The notes: a model not told the origin generated them from the sequence alone. A DNA stretch of 64,000 bases from Pieris napi (GCF_905475465.1 NC_062247.1:1302001-1366000); one strand, 5' to 3'; counted from the stretch's first letter, positions 43,371 through 55,466 are shown. Numbers and translations are program-made.

Positions 43371-44044
43371 AGTCTGAATATGCTCTAAGTCTCTTCTTTG
43401 TAGTCTTTATTACTAAAGGTCGGCCTTGTCTTGCAAAACCCTAGCTGATACGTCGACTTGCTGCCTCCATCACTCTATCCTCATCTTGTCTCAGTGTATG
43501 AGGGATTGAGTAGTTTTATTACATTTTTGAGTATAATTTAAGTTGAGATTTATTCTCATTAATACAGTTACAATTTTAATTACATTAAATTATAATTAAG
43601 TATGCCAATTGCATTCTTTGTGATTTATTTAATACATGTTAGGAATGTTTGAATATAAAATAATAGGGACAAATATTACAATATATTTTGCAGTGAGGCA
43701 AATAATAATTGCGCTCATCAAATCAAAAAAAATTCAGCCGTGTTTCATGCGGTTTCAAAGTTGAGAGTGGTTAAGCCAGAACTCCAACAGTCGGATTAGG
43801 GGAAACTGTTACCGTGCCTCCCGTCCAAAGCAGATGGGGTTGTTGGGTTCTAGTGGTCCATTGAACCTCATGAACCAGCCCCTCCCTGGGTCACTTTAAT
43901 AAGATGTCCCCAGCACTGCGGCATGTTCAGTAAATTGATTTCCCAAAATAAGGGGTTCTATTGTAGCTTTCAGCGTCTATAATATTAGTAATCCCTATCA
44001 TACAACATCGTTTAGGTAAAGGCAAGTTTTGTACACAGATAAAT

Positions 44045-44245
44045 ATGACTCTTCTAATTATCGTAAATCAATACGTAACCTATCACCCGGCTAGCGGCAT
44101 ATCCGTAAACAGCTATCTCCGGGCAAAGAACACATCCGCGTTTATCAGCCCTGTTACGATAAACTATCCGGGACCTTCGGAGATAGTGGGTCTGAAGTGC
44201 ATGTCTCGCAAGGATTGTTTACAGTGTTGGGAATTATTCGTTTAG
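44045..44245 (+). other. Unidentified 66-codon open frame with balanced base composition
   Basis: Frame MTLLIIVNQYVTYHPASGIS ... ending RKDCLQCWELFV and TAG. It stands out from its AT-rich surroundings and is preceded by an acceptor-like TTTTGTACACAG. No family is recognised; a transposon end or a terminal exon are both possible. Confidence 0.15.
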
Positions 44246-44338
44246 CGCTCAGTTTTACTCCTATGTTATACATTTTGACATAGTTTATTTCGAATTTATT
44301 ATTACTCCCATACGAGACAGTTTTAATTTAGACATTTA

Positions 44339-44577
44339 GGGTCTGTTTCACAATGTATGGATAAAGTACCAAATAGCTATGCAACACATAAATTATTTGG
44401 AAGATAAATTGTGCTATTTGACATTCATCGGACTCATAATTTATGATAGACTTTATGTGACGAATAGCGCTATCTGACAGTCGTGAAACGCAACAATAGT
44501 GTTTATCCTACCAATAAGTAATAAATAGCTAATTTGGAACTTATGTAGAACTTATCCGTACATTGTGATACAGACCC
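44339..44577. mobile_element. MITE with GGGTCTGTTTCACAATGT ends
   Basis: 239 bp; left GGGTCTGTTTCACAATGTAT, right in reverse GGGTCTGTATCACAATGTAC. The next 30 bases (ATAAGT, CCAAATAGCTA) also match inversely. No gene. Confidence 0.7.
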
Positions 44578-45534
44578 TTCGTATTTAATTTAAAATATGA
44601 AGGAATTGAATGTTTTATTTTGTATAAATATTATGTTTAATTTAATAATAATCGCACGTTTTTCTATTCAATACAAAGGGACTTATACTTAATTATGAGT
44701 AATATATGAATAAAAGATTTACGTGTTATAATAATATAGCCTTTATATTCCGTAACTCTCTGATGTTTAATATATTTTCACTACAGTATATCTCGGGAGA
44801 TCGGTGTGCCTCCTTCTCAAACCCACTGTTATATATCCTTTGCGACTCTTCTCCAGTTGGAGTACTAGAAGCCTACTGTTAATTTGACTTCCTCCTCCCA
44901 CCTTTTGCGTTGTCGGCCTTTTCTTCGTTTTCCCTCTTTATGGCACCATTCCATTCATTAATTCCGTCCATCTGTCTTATACTATATAGTTATTTATTTT
45001 ATCACATATTTATATTAATAACAAAATCTGGGGTACTCTTTTGTCTCTTTCTGTCTAATTGTGGTTTCGCTGTGACAAAGAATACTAGTTTAAACGGTGA
45101 AATTAGGCTGAATTAGTTAAGAGGTATTAAATGTGATCAACATACGGAAAAAAAATATTCCCATTTTTAATCCTATGCAGTTCGTGATCTATTCTCGTCG
45201 GTCGGACTTCGCTCCCGTACATTATCCTATCCGCGCCTGCGTGTGCGCCGCCTTCCGCCCGCCTGCTGCCATCCGCTTCGGGTTACCATACTTTTATTTT
45301 AAAGATATAATTATCATAAAGTTTTACGTTTGGTTTAAATTAGGCCGATATTTTGGTTTATCTTTCTAATCTGTTACGTATACACTCGCGATATAATATT
45401 CTAATGTATGTATAATGTATATTGTTATAATGTGTGTTAAATTAATTAAATATTTTAAAATAATGTTTTATTATAAATTGAAGTCCTGCTATTGTATTCT
45501 GCTATTGTCTCTCTCGACGCAGGGACATACCGTC
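44578..45534. other. No gene recognised
   Basis: AT-rich, with one GC-richer patch at 45190-45300 (GTCGGTCGGACTTCGCTCCC, CGCCTGCGTGTGCGCCGCCT) of unknown origin and TCTCTTTCTGTCTAATTGTG at about 45041, which recurs loosely near 8790. Confidence 0.4.
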
Positions 45535-45850
45535 TCTAAACGTATTCTACAAGGTGTGTGTGTTCATCACTGTCCGAACTGCATTAACTCAAAATTTCAT
45601 CCGCAACACCTAGATGGCTGGAAGTCTTCAATGGTCCGCTTTCAGATATTTTCTTTTGCGAACTAGCGAACTGTGGAATCGTCTCTCGATGAGGGTCTTC
45701 CCTAGGAGATACGACCTCCAACTGTTTTTAATATTACCCTTCGTCCTGTTCTTGAATCTTACCCTTAAATCTTGGTCACAGTAGCGTCTAAACCAAGTTC
45801 GCCACTTAGTCACTAGCGGCACGTTTCCAGTTGTTCAGCGTCGTTTGTTT
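45535..45850 (+). repeat. LINE family B 3' ORF fragment
   Basis: The plus strand reads, across frame slips, HLDGWKSS, MVRFQIF and ELWNRLSMRVFPRRYDLQLF. This is the C-terminus of a CR1/jockey-like reverse transcriptase ORF of a different family from A. Stops and shifts show it is dead. Confidence 0.6.
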
Positions 45851-45982
45851 CTTCTATTTTCTTATAATTCAAATCGTCAAAAGTGAAGGTATGTTTTTAA
45901 TAAACATTTTTTGGATTTAATTACTGCATTTGGTACAAAATACTTTAGAAATGAATAAAGTATCGAACCTTATTCATTTCTA

Positions 45983-46140
45983 AAGGCAGAACACGGAATT
46001 CGCCGTATCACCTCGACATCCGTGGTTTCACAACTGAGTGTTTTTTAAGGCAGTTTTTGCCACTATGTGGAAAAAGCTGCCCACTTGGTATTTACGAACT
46101 AGTTCGTTTTAGGGTCCTTTAAGAAAACAGCGTATCAACG
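45983..46140 (+). repeat. LINE family A 3' fragment
   Basis: Reads GGCAGAACACGGAATTCGCC, CACCTCGACATCCGTGGTTT and TTTAAGAAAACAGCGTATCA, truncated before the terminal block. Confidence 0.6.
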
Positions 46141-47939
46141 AATCTATAAGATTGAATAGATTTTCAATTAAGGTATTTATATAATATACATATATAATAA
46201 TATATTGTATGTTCTATAAGTTTATAACGTAAATATTGTTTCTTAAACTTTTATTTAATTTTAACAGCGTCATGTTATTTTCTATAACTTGTAACTGCAT
46301 GCAGATTCGCAGGTATTTTAACCAAATTAATATGTTATAAATTAAAAATATTGTATATATGTAGTAAACAATAGCAACGATTGGAAATAAACGGGGTTTT
46401 GTTATTAAAATTTAGAGGCAAAACAGTAATACTCAATTATTCTCTATTATTTATGTTACAGAGAGTTAATATATATATACATACATATGATTACTTATAG
46501 TAAAGACCTTTAGTTAAATCAGTGAAATAGACTGATTTTATTCTTATATACATTTATTTATTGCTTATAATTCAATTAAAAAAAATGATAATGCTAAATA
46601 TATTTTAATAATTTAGTGAATTAACCCATACTAGCAGGTCTCTCCAAAACAGGGAAATAATTATGACACATTGCCAGTGTTTAATTAAGGTCGGGCAATA
46701 AGTGTTGCACGAGGTCTAAGATATATATTTTCTTACGTAATACAAGAAATTGAGACTCCAAGTAAGGTAATGTTTAAGAAAAGGGCGTATTACAATGAAT
46801 ATCTTTATATTATAAAACTACCGAAAGTTAAAGAGACACATCTCAAACCTACGTACATACTTATTTTGCCCAACTTGTTCAACTTTTCTAACAATCAAAA
46901 CTTATGATTCATTCTTAACAACATCTTTTCTACCTGTCCTATGCTGAAACGGAAAGTAGTCTTATTGTACCAGTAGTTTCATTATAAAATTGTATGTGTT
47001 ATGTAGAATGTACTACGTCAAGTACCATTAATATGTCAAATGGCTCTTCCATTAACTGCCCTCGACACGGAATCCTAGTGCACTTTTTAACTAAACATTC
47101 TTTTTTATTATGTGTAATAATTTTTTTTTCAAAAATCTTGATATAATTGTATTTATATTTATTTATTTATTTAATTATAAGTAATCTTACAGCTAACATA
47201 CATAATATTACAAAACAAACACTTAGATAGTACAGAAAGCCAAAACAGATTACATAGATAAACAATATTATATACGAAAAATAAAACAAATAAGCGCATC
47301 AATAGACAAAACTGAAATTTAATATTTAAAACAACAAATGATACTAAATATTTTGAATCATTTATGTTTATTTTATCAAATATTAAATGACACAGACACC
47401 AAACAATCATACATATGCATTTAATCCCGAAAGTAAAATTGATTACGTTTTTGATATACACAAGTAATATCTACTTAGAGCTACCAGAGCACAGTAAATA
47501 CTCAATTGTAAACTTTAAGGATTTGATACATACATGATATTGTATCGAAGACATACATAGGTATAAAACTACTGGAGATTACTTAGTAAATTAAGAAAAT
47601 AAATTTAAACGTAAAAATAGGTTGGTAAGCCAAACTACAGCTGTCATAGTACCCGTCATATGAGAGGTCATCGGGTCCTCACAACCCATCAGAGGCAAAG
47701 AAGAAATTGCACTCTAATGCGACATTAAAACCATGACCTCTTTATTTATTCATTTATAGCTCAGGCCAAATTTTAACTACAAATATAATAAAACTATACA
47801 ATTTAGCTATCTAATCCTTTGCAAGTACATATTGAAATTAGGTTCAACAGTTAGCGGGGAATGGGAGCTTGTAGACGCTGGACTGCAGAGCAAAAACGTT
47901 TCCGTCAGCGCTGATAATTGTCCGGAACGTAGTCTCATA
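46141..47939. other. No gene recognised
   Basis: Very AT-rich. A TTTATTTATTTATTT start at 47155 suggests an antisense LINE tail to about 47460. Otherwise nothing identifiable. Confidence 0.4.
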
Positions 47940-48230
47940 ATCTCTCCCATCAAGTTCCGTTTCGTTATTTAACCAAATTTAATCAAAGCTGATTTAAAGA
48001 AGTCTATTAAGTATGAAGGTGTGCAATTATTTAATCAATTACCCTCTAAAATTCGTAATATTAGCGTGTTTAATCAATTCAAAAGGGCATTAAAGATACA
48101 TATTAGAATGAGCCTAGTAGACTAAAATTGGGAAAGCTGATGGCGACACGTATCTCGCTCGTATATTATATTAAGTTTCTCATGTAAATAAAAATAAATT
48201 TTTTGTAATGAGAAATAAAGTTCTTTAAAC
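47940..48230 (+). repeat. LINE family C 3' ORF fragment and tail
   Basis: Reads KSIKYEGVQLFNQLPSKIRN then SVFNQFKRALKIHIRMSLVD and a stop, followed by an AT-rich tail with AATAAA-like motifs. This is a non-LTR reverse-transcriptase C-terminus. Confidence 0.6.
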
Positions 48231-48459
48231 ATTTGATTTCCTACGAAGATCTAGTGAGTCATATCCACATCAAGAACTTCGTAGGGTAAGGGAAAAAGTT
48301 GTATTATACATTACATTTATTTTGTATGTAATTTATAATATACATTTTATATCTACGAGAGTAATGTTACAAGGGCTTCGACCTCGTAACAAACCCTTAA
48401 CAAATTTCTTTGTTTTTGATATGATCTTCTTATCCAACATCTCGATGTATGTAAAGTAG

Positions 48460-48620
48460 TGTTGCCCAAATGCAAGACCAAGACGAGACTTAGGCCAGTC
48501 TTGGTATTGTCTTGCGTCAATACACCTGGTCTCGGTCTTGGTATTGGTATTGCGCTCTCAGTCTTGGTCTTGGTCTTGATCTTGCAGCAAGAGTCTCGCA
48601 AGTCTCGCAAGACTTGCAAA
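48460..48620 (+). repeat. Left subterminal CAAGAC/GTCTTG cluster
   Basis: Repeated GTCTTG(G/A) and CAAGAC units (AGTCTTGGTATTG, GGTCTTGGTCTTGATCTTGC and others). They open a 129-codon frame by lack of stops, which is not a gene. Confidence 0.7.
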
Positions 48621-49146
48621 TACCTATTTGCCTATTGCTATTTGTGGGGGCTTGCGGGCTATCCTGGAGCATTCACCAATGTACAATGTTCATCAACCAA
48701 TAATAGCAGGCAGGCTACAGGCATTGTGTTGAGATTAGCAGATTTCATTGCAGTGTGCGTAGGTACATTTTTTAGGCAATTTGTCGTACTCGTGACTGGC
48801 GCGCTTTGCTACGTAGGTACTGTCGTTAAAGTATGTGTACCTAAGTAAGACACGATGTAGGTACCTACTACAACAAAATTGTATTCCTTAGAAAAATAAT
48901 CGTCGTACATACACGACGATTATTTTTATTTATTTATTAAATCATCGCTGAAGACAATAGTCGCTACTAGAGTAGGTACGATAGAAGTTGATAAACCGAC
49001 ACTGCAATTCTCGATGATTTTAAAACAAAATGCGTAAAGCAATATGACGTCGCTCATATTTGGAACTTTTCCACGTTTCAAGTTTGTTAAAATCACCCAC
49101 TTCCAATTTTGCAGTGCAATGTCCTTTAAAAAGGTATAATAGGTAA

Positions 49147-49568
49147 TCTATATATATATAAAAATGAAACCCGTTTTCCGTTGTCACGACATAACATGAA
49201 AACAGTTTGACCGATTTGTCTAATTTTTTTTAATAATATACCTTGAAGTACGAAGATGGTTCTTACGGAGAAAAATTAAAATAAAATTGAGTGAATCAGT
49301 CTAAAAACAACACTTTTCTATATTCCCATACAAAATATTCGTAATAATACTTAAAAGTGAATTTGAACTTTAATACCATAGCATAAAGTTCAAGTGTTAG
49401 TGGAGGGGTTCCGGGAAGGTAAATTTTTATTTTTTGACATAATGTATTTGTTGTCTTATCAATTTTCTTTTTTTATCTTACTAGCTAGACCGGTGTCCCG
49501 AATAGCAGAATAAGTATAAATATAAAGAATCGACTGTTAGGCGGTACGATGTTCGCCAGGCCAGCTAG
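49147..49568 (+). mobile_element. Non-autonomous Helitron inside the hAT-like element
   Basis: Starts A|TCTATATATATATAAAAATG, contains GACATAACATGAAAACAGTT, TGACCGATTTGTCTAA, and ends CCAGGCCAGCTAG|T. 422 bp, no gene. Confidence 0.6.
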
Positions 49569-49916
49569 TAATAATATAAACTAGGTATATTTTTATTACT
49601 TATAACAATTTTTATAAAATCTACCTATCCTTACGACTACATTCTTCCTTGCGAGGACAACATAATCTATTTGCGTCCGTTCTGAGCACCCGGAAACTTA
49701 TTTTATTCTTTAGAACATGGGCAGTGGCGGCGACCTTTGACATGAAAGCGACGGCGGCAACACAAAGTCTAGAAGCGGACTAAATTTTTACCTATTTTGG
49801 TGGGGTTGTCGATGTTGGCATTAGCACAGAAAAATAAAATTAAGTAAACACAACGTTTATCCACTTTTTAATAACTAGGTATCCACGATAGAATATTTTT
49901 TCTACTAATTTCCTAA

Positions 49917-50641
49917 GGGTCGATTCGACCAAACTTCAATTTATACACGAGTAACTATACCAAGAATAATCTATTCCATGATTTTAATCTCGAGTAAATC
50001 CATAGTCGTTTGTCCACGTAATCGATAGTATAATTGCGCTAGGAATAACAATACGCGAATAGCAAGAAAATGGTGAACGAAAATAAAACTCGGCAAATAA
50101 ATGTTGTTCTACAACGGGACAGTGTAAGAGCATACATCATGTCAACTCGATTTTGCCGTATTATAGTGTGAAAAAGTAGCTTTTAACAGGTGTCAAACGA
50201 CAACAAAAAGTTTTTATTTCTTGTTTGTTTGAGGCTTTCGTCTAAACAGGAACTTCTGTTGAGCCCAGTTTTTTTAGAGAATTTCATTCTAATATTATAG
50301 AAAATAAAAAATCTAAAAATAAATAAATAAATAATAAATTGTTTAAACGTTTCATTATACAATGCCAGCCTATTAATGTAGTGCGTTGCGTTGACTTGAA
50401 ATTAAAACACAGAACACATATTTGTGAAATGACAGAAATCAGCTGATTGGACTGACTGACGCCATTAAATTATTCTAGGAATAGCTGTTATTCCGTGCGA
50501 AACGGCGGTATAGTTACAATTCCCGAATAAGCCCACTATTCTTAGAATTTGTAGTTGGTAAAACGTAAAATTTATTTACTCTCGATTAACTGACGATTTA
50601 TTCTAAGATTAAGATTTACTCTTGTTTGGTCGAATCGACCC
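49917..50641. mobile_element. Harbinger-type MITE inside the hAT-like element
   Basis: 725 bp with 18-bp perfect inverted ends GGGTCGATTCGACCAAAC, flanked by TAA at 49914-49916 and 50642-50644. TAA duplications fit PIF/Harbinger. No transposase. Confidence 0.8.
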
Positions 50642-51849
50642 TAAGTACTCAGTCTAAATATCTTTTTCATAATTTTTGTTTTTCAATAATATGTTGTGTG
50701 TAATTGTATGGTAAACTCTAAATCTTACTAGAGAGCTTTTTTAAAATAAACTTATTGAAAGCACTGACATGGCATATACACTTTTCAATCTTGCTGCTCA
50801 CATTTTAGTACCTAGGTATCACTCACTATCTACCATTTACCGATATTAACAATGATTATTTCGAAATCAAAATATTCGCAATTCAATAGATGCAATACCT
50901 ACTTAGTTATTAATTATCATCTCGCCCGACAGCTTTTAACGCTGTAGTGTTCGAATTCAAGCCAGTGTGAGAATGTATTTAAATAAAAAAAACTCAGGGC
51001 ATTCAATTTATACCTACCTACTGCTGGGACATCTTCAAGGTCATTTAATTTTATACTGCTATACCAACCCTACCAAAATAGGTAAAAATTTGTGTGCCTC
51101 TGTCGGCGAATGCGGCGCTCAGTGTCAAATGCTGTGTTACACTTGTTGCAAACCGCGTCTTTGTCGGTAAATTATCAAATAAGTAGGTATTTAATACACC
51201 GACCGACCAACAGTTTATTCGCAGAACGTCACATTTCCCCAATCAACTTTGAACCTTAATTCTTTAGCGATAAACTTGAAAATCTGTTGAAGAAATTTGA
51301 TAGATTGTAGTACCTTGATGTGCTGGCGTCTGTACCATAGTATTGGCTGCCGTAGAAACTGTTACTAGACCTACTCGACTCGCTGTTAGTTTTAAATTTT
51401 GCTAAATAGAAGAATAATATAAACTTTGAAACATAAGTTTCACACCTACATGATGTTTATATAATTTTGTTAACTATAATTTTAAGCACATACCAACCTA
51501 CGAGTACTAACGTTAGATCTGCACATTAGACATTAACAAGCATAACATATTATTATAGGTAGATACCTACAAGGTATGAACTTTGCTAGAAAGTTATTAG
51601 GGAACAGATTTGTGAGTATTAACACGCTACCTACTTAATAAATTGTTGAAATATAATAAGTACTTACCTACCTAATCAATACAATACGTTTCAGGGTGCT
51701 TTCAGACGAGCGGCACGTTGCCAATTACAAATACAACTGCAGCCCTTAGTTTAGTGTTATGATTTGTGATACCTACGGTTTTGATACTGAGGAACGTTTC
51801 TCAAAATCGGGATTGAAACCAAATACCTACTTAATAACGCCCAAATCTC

Positions 51850-52030
51850 AGTTTGTCTTAACTGCAAGACGCAAGAGTCTTGCAGGCTTAAGTATTGTCT
51901 TGCTCAAGTCTTGCAGGGTTCAGTCTTGGTATTGGTCTTGCTATAATAAGGCGGTCTTGGTATTGGTCTTGGTCTTGCAAAAACGCAAGAACAAGACCAA
52001 GACTGCAAGACCAAGACCGATTTTGGGCAA
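51850..52030 (+). repeat. Right subterminal CAAGAC/GTCTTG cluster
   Basis: Same hexamer family as the left end (AAGTATTGTCTTGCTCAAGT, GGTCTTGGTATTGGTCTTGG, AAGACCAAGACTGCAAGACC), in mixed orientations. Confidence 0.7.
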
Positions 52031-52257
52031 CACTAATGTAAAGGCCTTTGTATTGAGTATTTACTACGATGTTTGCCGATTGGGTTGTTGACCTTGCTAA
52101 ATATACTTCCTTTATGCACGTGCGAATGTATGTTTTAAAGGAAAAATAAGGTCAGATTTTGTTCGAGCAATAATGTAATTCTTTCCCAATGTTATTGTTG
52201 ATACCAGGCTTTTATTTTGTTGTAAAACATCTGCTTATTATCGTGACGGAAGCGTAT

Positions 52258-52562
52258 TTTTTTTAATACTTCGTTGCAGTAATACAGAAATACAGTACAA
52301 TTAAAATAAGTACATAAAAAGGAACCTAGGAAAAAAATTATAAGGTGAGCGCAAGACAAAATTATTGGTATGTTCCATTTAGAAAGGGATAATAAAAAAA
52401 GGGCACATGAATCATGATAATTTCAGATGAGTTAGTACGAAGGTTAGCGATACCATGTGGCAGGAAACAGTAGAGATTTAAAGGAAGATAGAGAAGGAGC
52501 TAAGCGGATAGGCACGGGAAGTGAATTCCATAGCCTCAATGCAGAGACCTTGAAGGATTCTT
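52258..52562 (-). repeat. LINE-tail repeat (GCGGCCTTAT family), split by a SINE
   Basis: ACTTCGTTGCAGTAATACAG, GTGAGCGCAAGAC, AGTTAGTACGAAGGTTAGCG and GTGAATTCCATAGCC. It continues after the SINE at 52683 with ATTCGCTAAGAAAGGAAG, matching 35196 in the intact copy. Confidence 0.6.
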
Positions 52563-52688
52563 TTTTTTATTTTTTTTATTGGACAATTCACACCAATTGA
52601 CCTAGTCCCATGCTAAACTGGTCAAAAATCGAACCCGGGACCCATGAATTCGCAGTCAGGGGTACTAACTACTAGACCAATGAGCCGT
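52563..52688 (-). mobile_element. tRNA-derived SINE on the minus strand
   Basis: Minus strand: GGCTCATTGGTCTAGTAGTT (A-box region) and GGGTTCGATTTTTGACC (B box) about 30 bases on, ending in a long A-rich tail (plus-strand TTTTTTTTATTTTTTTTATT). It is inserted into the LINE-tail repeat, whose sequence resumes on both sides. The anticodon arm is not maintained, so it is not a tRNA gene. Confidence 0.65.
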
Positions 52689-52890
52689 CAAATTCGCTAA
52701 GAAAGGAAGAGTTGTGATGGGATTTCAAGGATATAGTTTTCGGAAGAGCGTAGGCTATAGCTACCTAAGGCTAATAATAACAAAATAAGACGTAAAACAA
52801 ACTTATTTAATCAAAAACTGTGAAATCAGACGTCGAAAAATTGACGTTTAACAAAAATCGTTTGTGATCCTTTGTCCGATTTCTTTATTA

Positions 52891-53899
52891 GTCTAGTCGA
52901 CAAGTTGAAAATGGAACAAAATAGAGATACTACTCTTAAAATTATGTGCGATAGCTCATTGGATCCGGAATGACGTCTAGAAAAATGTGCTAAAAGCGTG
53001 TATTAGCACATAAAAAATTGCAAAAGTTATAGACCATTAAAGATGAAAAAATAATGGCATTTAGTTTTTTGCCAATATTTAATAAACTATTAATATTTAA
53101 GAAATTTCAAATAAAGATTCTGAAAGAGGAGGAAATTTCTAATAAAAAACTCCTGACTCCCAGAACTCTATCTCCATTATTTATAATGTTAATTTAACGC
53201 TGAAAATAGGTCTGCGGGTGACATTTTTAGGATTCGCGCGTGGCGTCAAAAGCGACTACGGCACATTAATTAATTTATTTAAGGTATTGAATATTTTTTT
53301 TTAAATTTGAAAAAAATATGGTGTGTTCTGAACACTATAATTAATTTATTCCCGTTGAAAATTTTACTTAAAGTTAATTTTTCAACAAGTTAAATAATTG
53401 TTAACTAACGAAATTTTCTCGAACGACCGTCTTAATTGTAAGTGAAAAAAAATGTTTAAATAATGGTCGTAAAAATATTTCGCTTCGTAGAGCCTTTCTT
53501 ACATACATACTTAACAAGATCGTGCCATAAAAGTTAAAAAAATATTTATACTTTGTTTATAACAATTTTTTTACTTAAACAAAAACTTAAAAATCCATGT
53601 AATGATGTTAAAAAAAAAATTTTTTTTCTAAATCATCATATAATCGTTTTTTTATTAATACAAGATATTATTGTTTATAATCGTTTTTTTTAATTTTCTA
53701 TTGTTTAAATAATTAGTTAAGAATTTTTTTTTTCCTAAAAATCATAATTGACAGTCTTCTATAAAGTAACAGAAAAAAAAATTTTTTTAAATCAACAATT
53801 CTATTGTTTATTAACTTACCAATTTGTTATAAACAAATATTCAACTTTTGTTTATTTTTGTATCTCTATTTTGTTCCATTTTCAACTTGTCGACTAGAC
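52891..53899. mobile_element. 1.0-kb TA-flanked element with perfect 40-bp inverted ends
   Basis: Left GTCTAGTCGACAAGTTGAAA then ATGGAACAAAATAGAGATAC; the right end is its exact reverse complement at 53860-53899. TA on both sides (52889-52890, 53900-53901). The interior is AT-rich with long A and T runs and no meaningful frame. Tc1/mariner-type insertion inferred from TA. Confidence 0.85.
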
Positions 53900-54082
53900 T
53901 ATATAGACAAGAACGTGTTCAGCCTTCTGTGCATGACGTACGTTATAATTTGGGTCTAGGACACGCCAATTTCCACGCGATGTTTTCCTAACTTACGAAG
54001 ATATGTTAATTGGGCGTTTAGGGAAAATTTGGTACCCGAAATCGAACGCTCGACCTCAGAAAGACTCGTTTTATAGAACAAA

Positions 54083-54165
54083 GAGATACGGACAGTGGGC
54101 TCATCTAATGTTAAGTGATACCGCCAGAGGGTTCGCGAGTGCGTTGCCGGCTTTTCTATATTTTG
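54083..54165 (-). repeat. LINE family A terminal fragment
   Basis: Short reverse copy: CATCTAATGTTAAGTGATAC, GGTTCGCGAGTGCGTTGCCG. Confidence 0.5.
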
Positions 54166-55429
54166 TTATTCTATGAGGCAATAGCTAAGTGTTAACTGAT
54201 AGTTAATTTATTGCATACCGCAGTTCTTCGAGAATAGTTTATATGATGTTAAATTTAAAATATGTCGGTATTAATTAAAGATATGACTTTTAAATAATTT
54301 ATATCAATTTCCAAGTAGGTAATTAAATCAAAAGTTTATCTATGTACATTAATTGATCTATATTGTTTGTTATTGTGTAATATCTATATTTAGATAGAGA
54401 GATAACCTTAAAAAGACCTTTTTAATCGAATTGGCAACATACTTGATAATATTGAAAACGCTAGCTTGAATTTCTATACTTTTTACACCGACTTCAAAAA
54501 AGGTGTTTAACAGTTGGAAATTTTTAACTTAAAGAACAGTCGAATTTTCATCAAAATCGGTTTAGTAGCTTATGAGATATCCATGCATATCAGAGGGCAC
54601 TCTACTACTTTTAAGTACCTACTCTAATTTAACTTAATTTTTTTTTAATGTCTTTTTTATTCCCATACATTATTGCGTTTTTAAAGTAATTAAATAGACA
54701 AAGACTTAAGTTAATGCTAAAGTTTATTAAAAATAATGACATTTATTGGTACTTTCGTTAACATGTTTTATCTCGTTTATTTATATATAATATATGAGGA
54801 GAATGATAAGGACAAAATAACTTTAAAGCAGAGTACGATTATGAACAATAAATCTTACAACAATGTCTACGGTAATATTTGTATAGGGCGTTATTTGTAT
54901 ATTTCCAAATACCACGCAAAAGTTGCTGATCATAGTAATTTACACCAAAATCCTCTTTCATGATAAGGGATGAAATAGGATTCAGATGAAAATTGGTTCT
55001 TGCTATGAATCAGATTTGCTTTTGCAATTTTATTCATTAATTACAGTCCATGATTAAAGTTACTCTACCTAGCAAGGTAGAGTTCTGTTTTCAAAATCGA
55101 AGCAAGTAAAATAATAATTCCAATTTTGAAATTGCGTCAATTTCAAGTTAAGTTGTTTGTAACAGACTACCTTAAGACGCTTGGAATATCAAAAGCGTTC
55201 TCTTTTCAAAATTTAAGCAAGTACTTGAATAATTCAATTTTTGAAATTGCGTCATTGACAAGGTTATTTTCTTGTCACAGACTATCTAATACGTAAATTG
55301 CGTTCTCTTTTCAAAATTTAAACAAGTACTAGAGTCTATCGCATATTTAACCGGTTTTGTTATGTAGACACAGTGTCTTTATAGTTGGACAGTAATTTTG
55401 ATGCTTGGTTGTTTATAATTATTTTACCC

Positions 55430-55466
55430 GTATCACCTCGACGTCCGTCGTTCCACAACTGAGAAT
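55430..55466 (+). repeat. LINE family A short fragment
   Basis: CCGTATCACCTCGACGTCCG then TCGTTCCACAACTGAG, an isolated 37-base match. Confidence 0.5.

Larger units (their letters stand above)
48457..52035. mobile_element. 3.58-kb hAT-like non-autonomous element with exact 8-bp target duplications
   Basis: Ends TAGTGTTGCCCAAA and TTTTGGGCAACACTA are inverted. ATGTAAAG occurs immediately outside both ends (48449-48456 and 52036-52043). Just inside each end are clusters of CAAGAC/GTCTTG hexamers, resembling subterminal transposase-binding repeats. No transposase frame is present. The interior is rich in TACCTA/TAGGTA motifs and holds a Helitron and a Harbinger-type MITE. The 8-bp duplication and TAGTGTTGCC ends favour hAT. 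Confidence 0.8.

Noticed and set aside
48459..48848. 129-codon frame over the left CAAGAC array
   Set aside because: Open only because the hexamer repeat lacks stops; the translation is a Val/Leu repeat. It is transposon end sequence.
50967..51170. Cysteine-rich frame ending KNLCASVGECGAQCQMLC and beyond
   Set aside because: No signal peptide, no family match that I recognise, and it lies inside the hAT-like element; most likely a chance frame.
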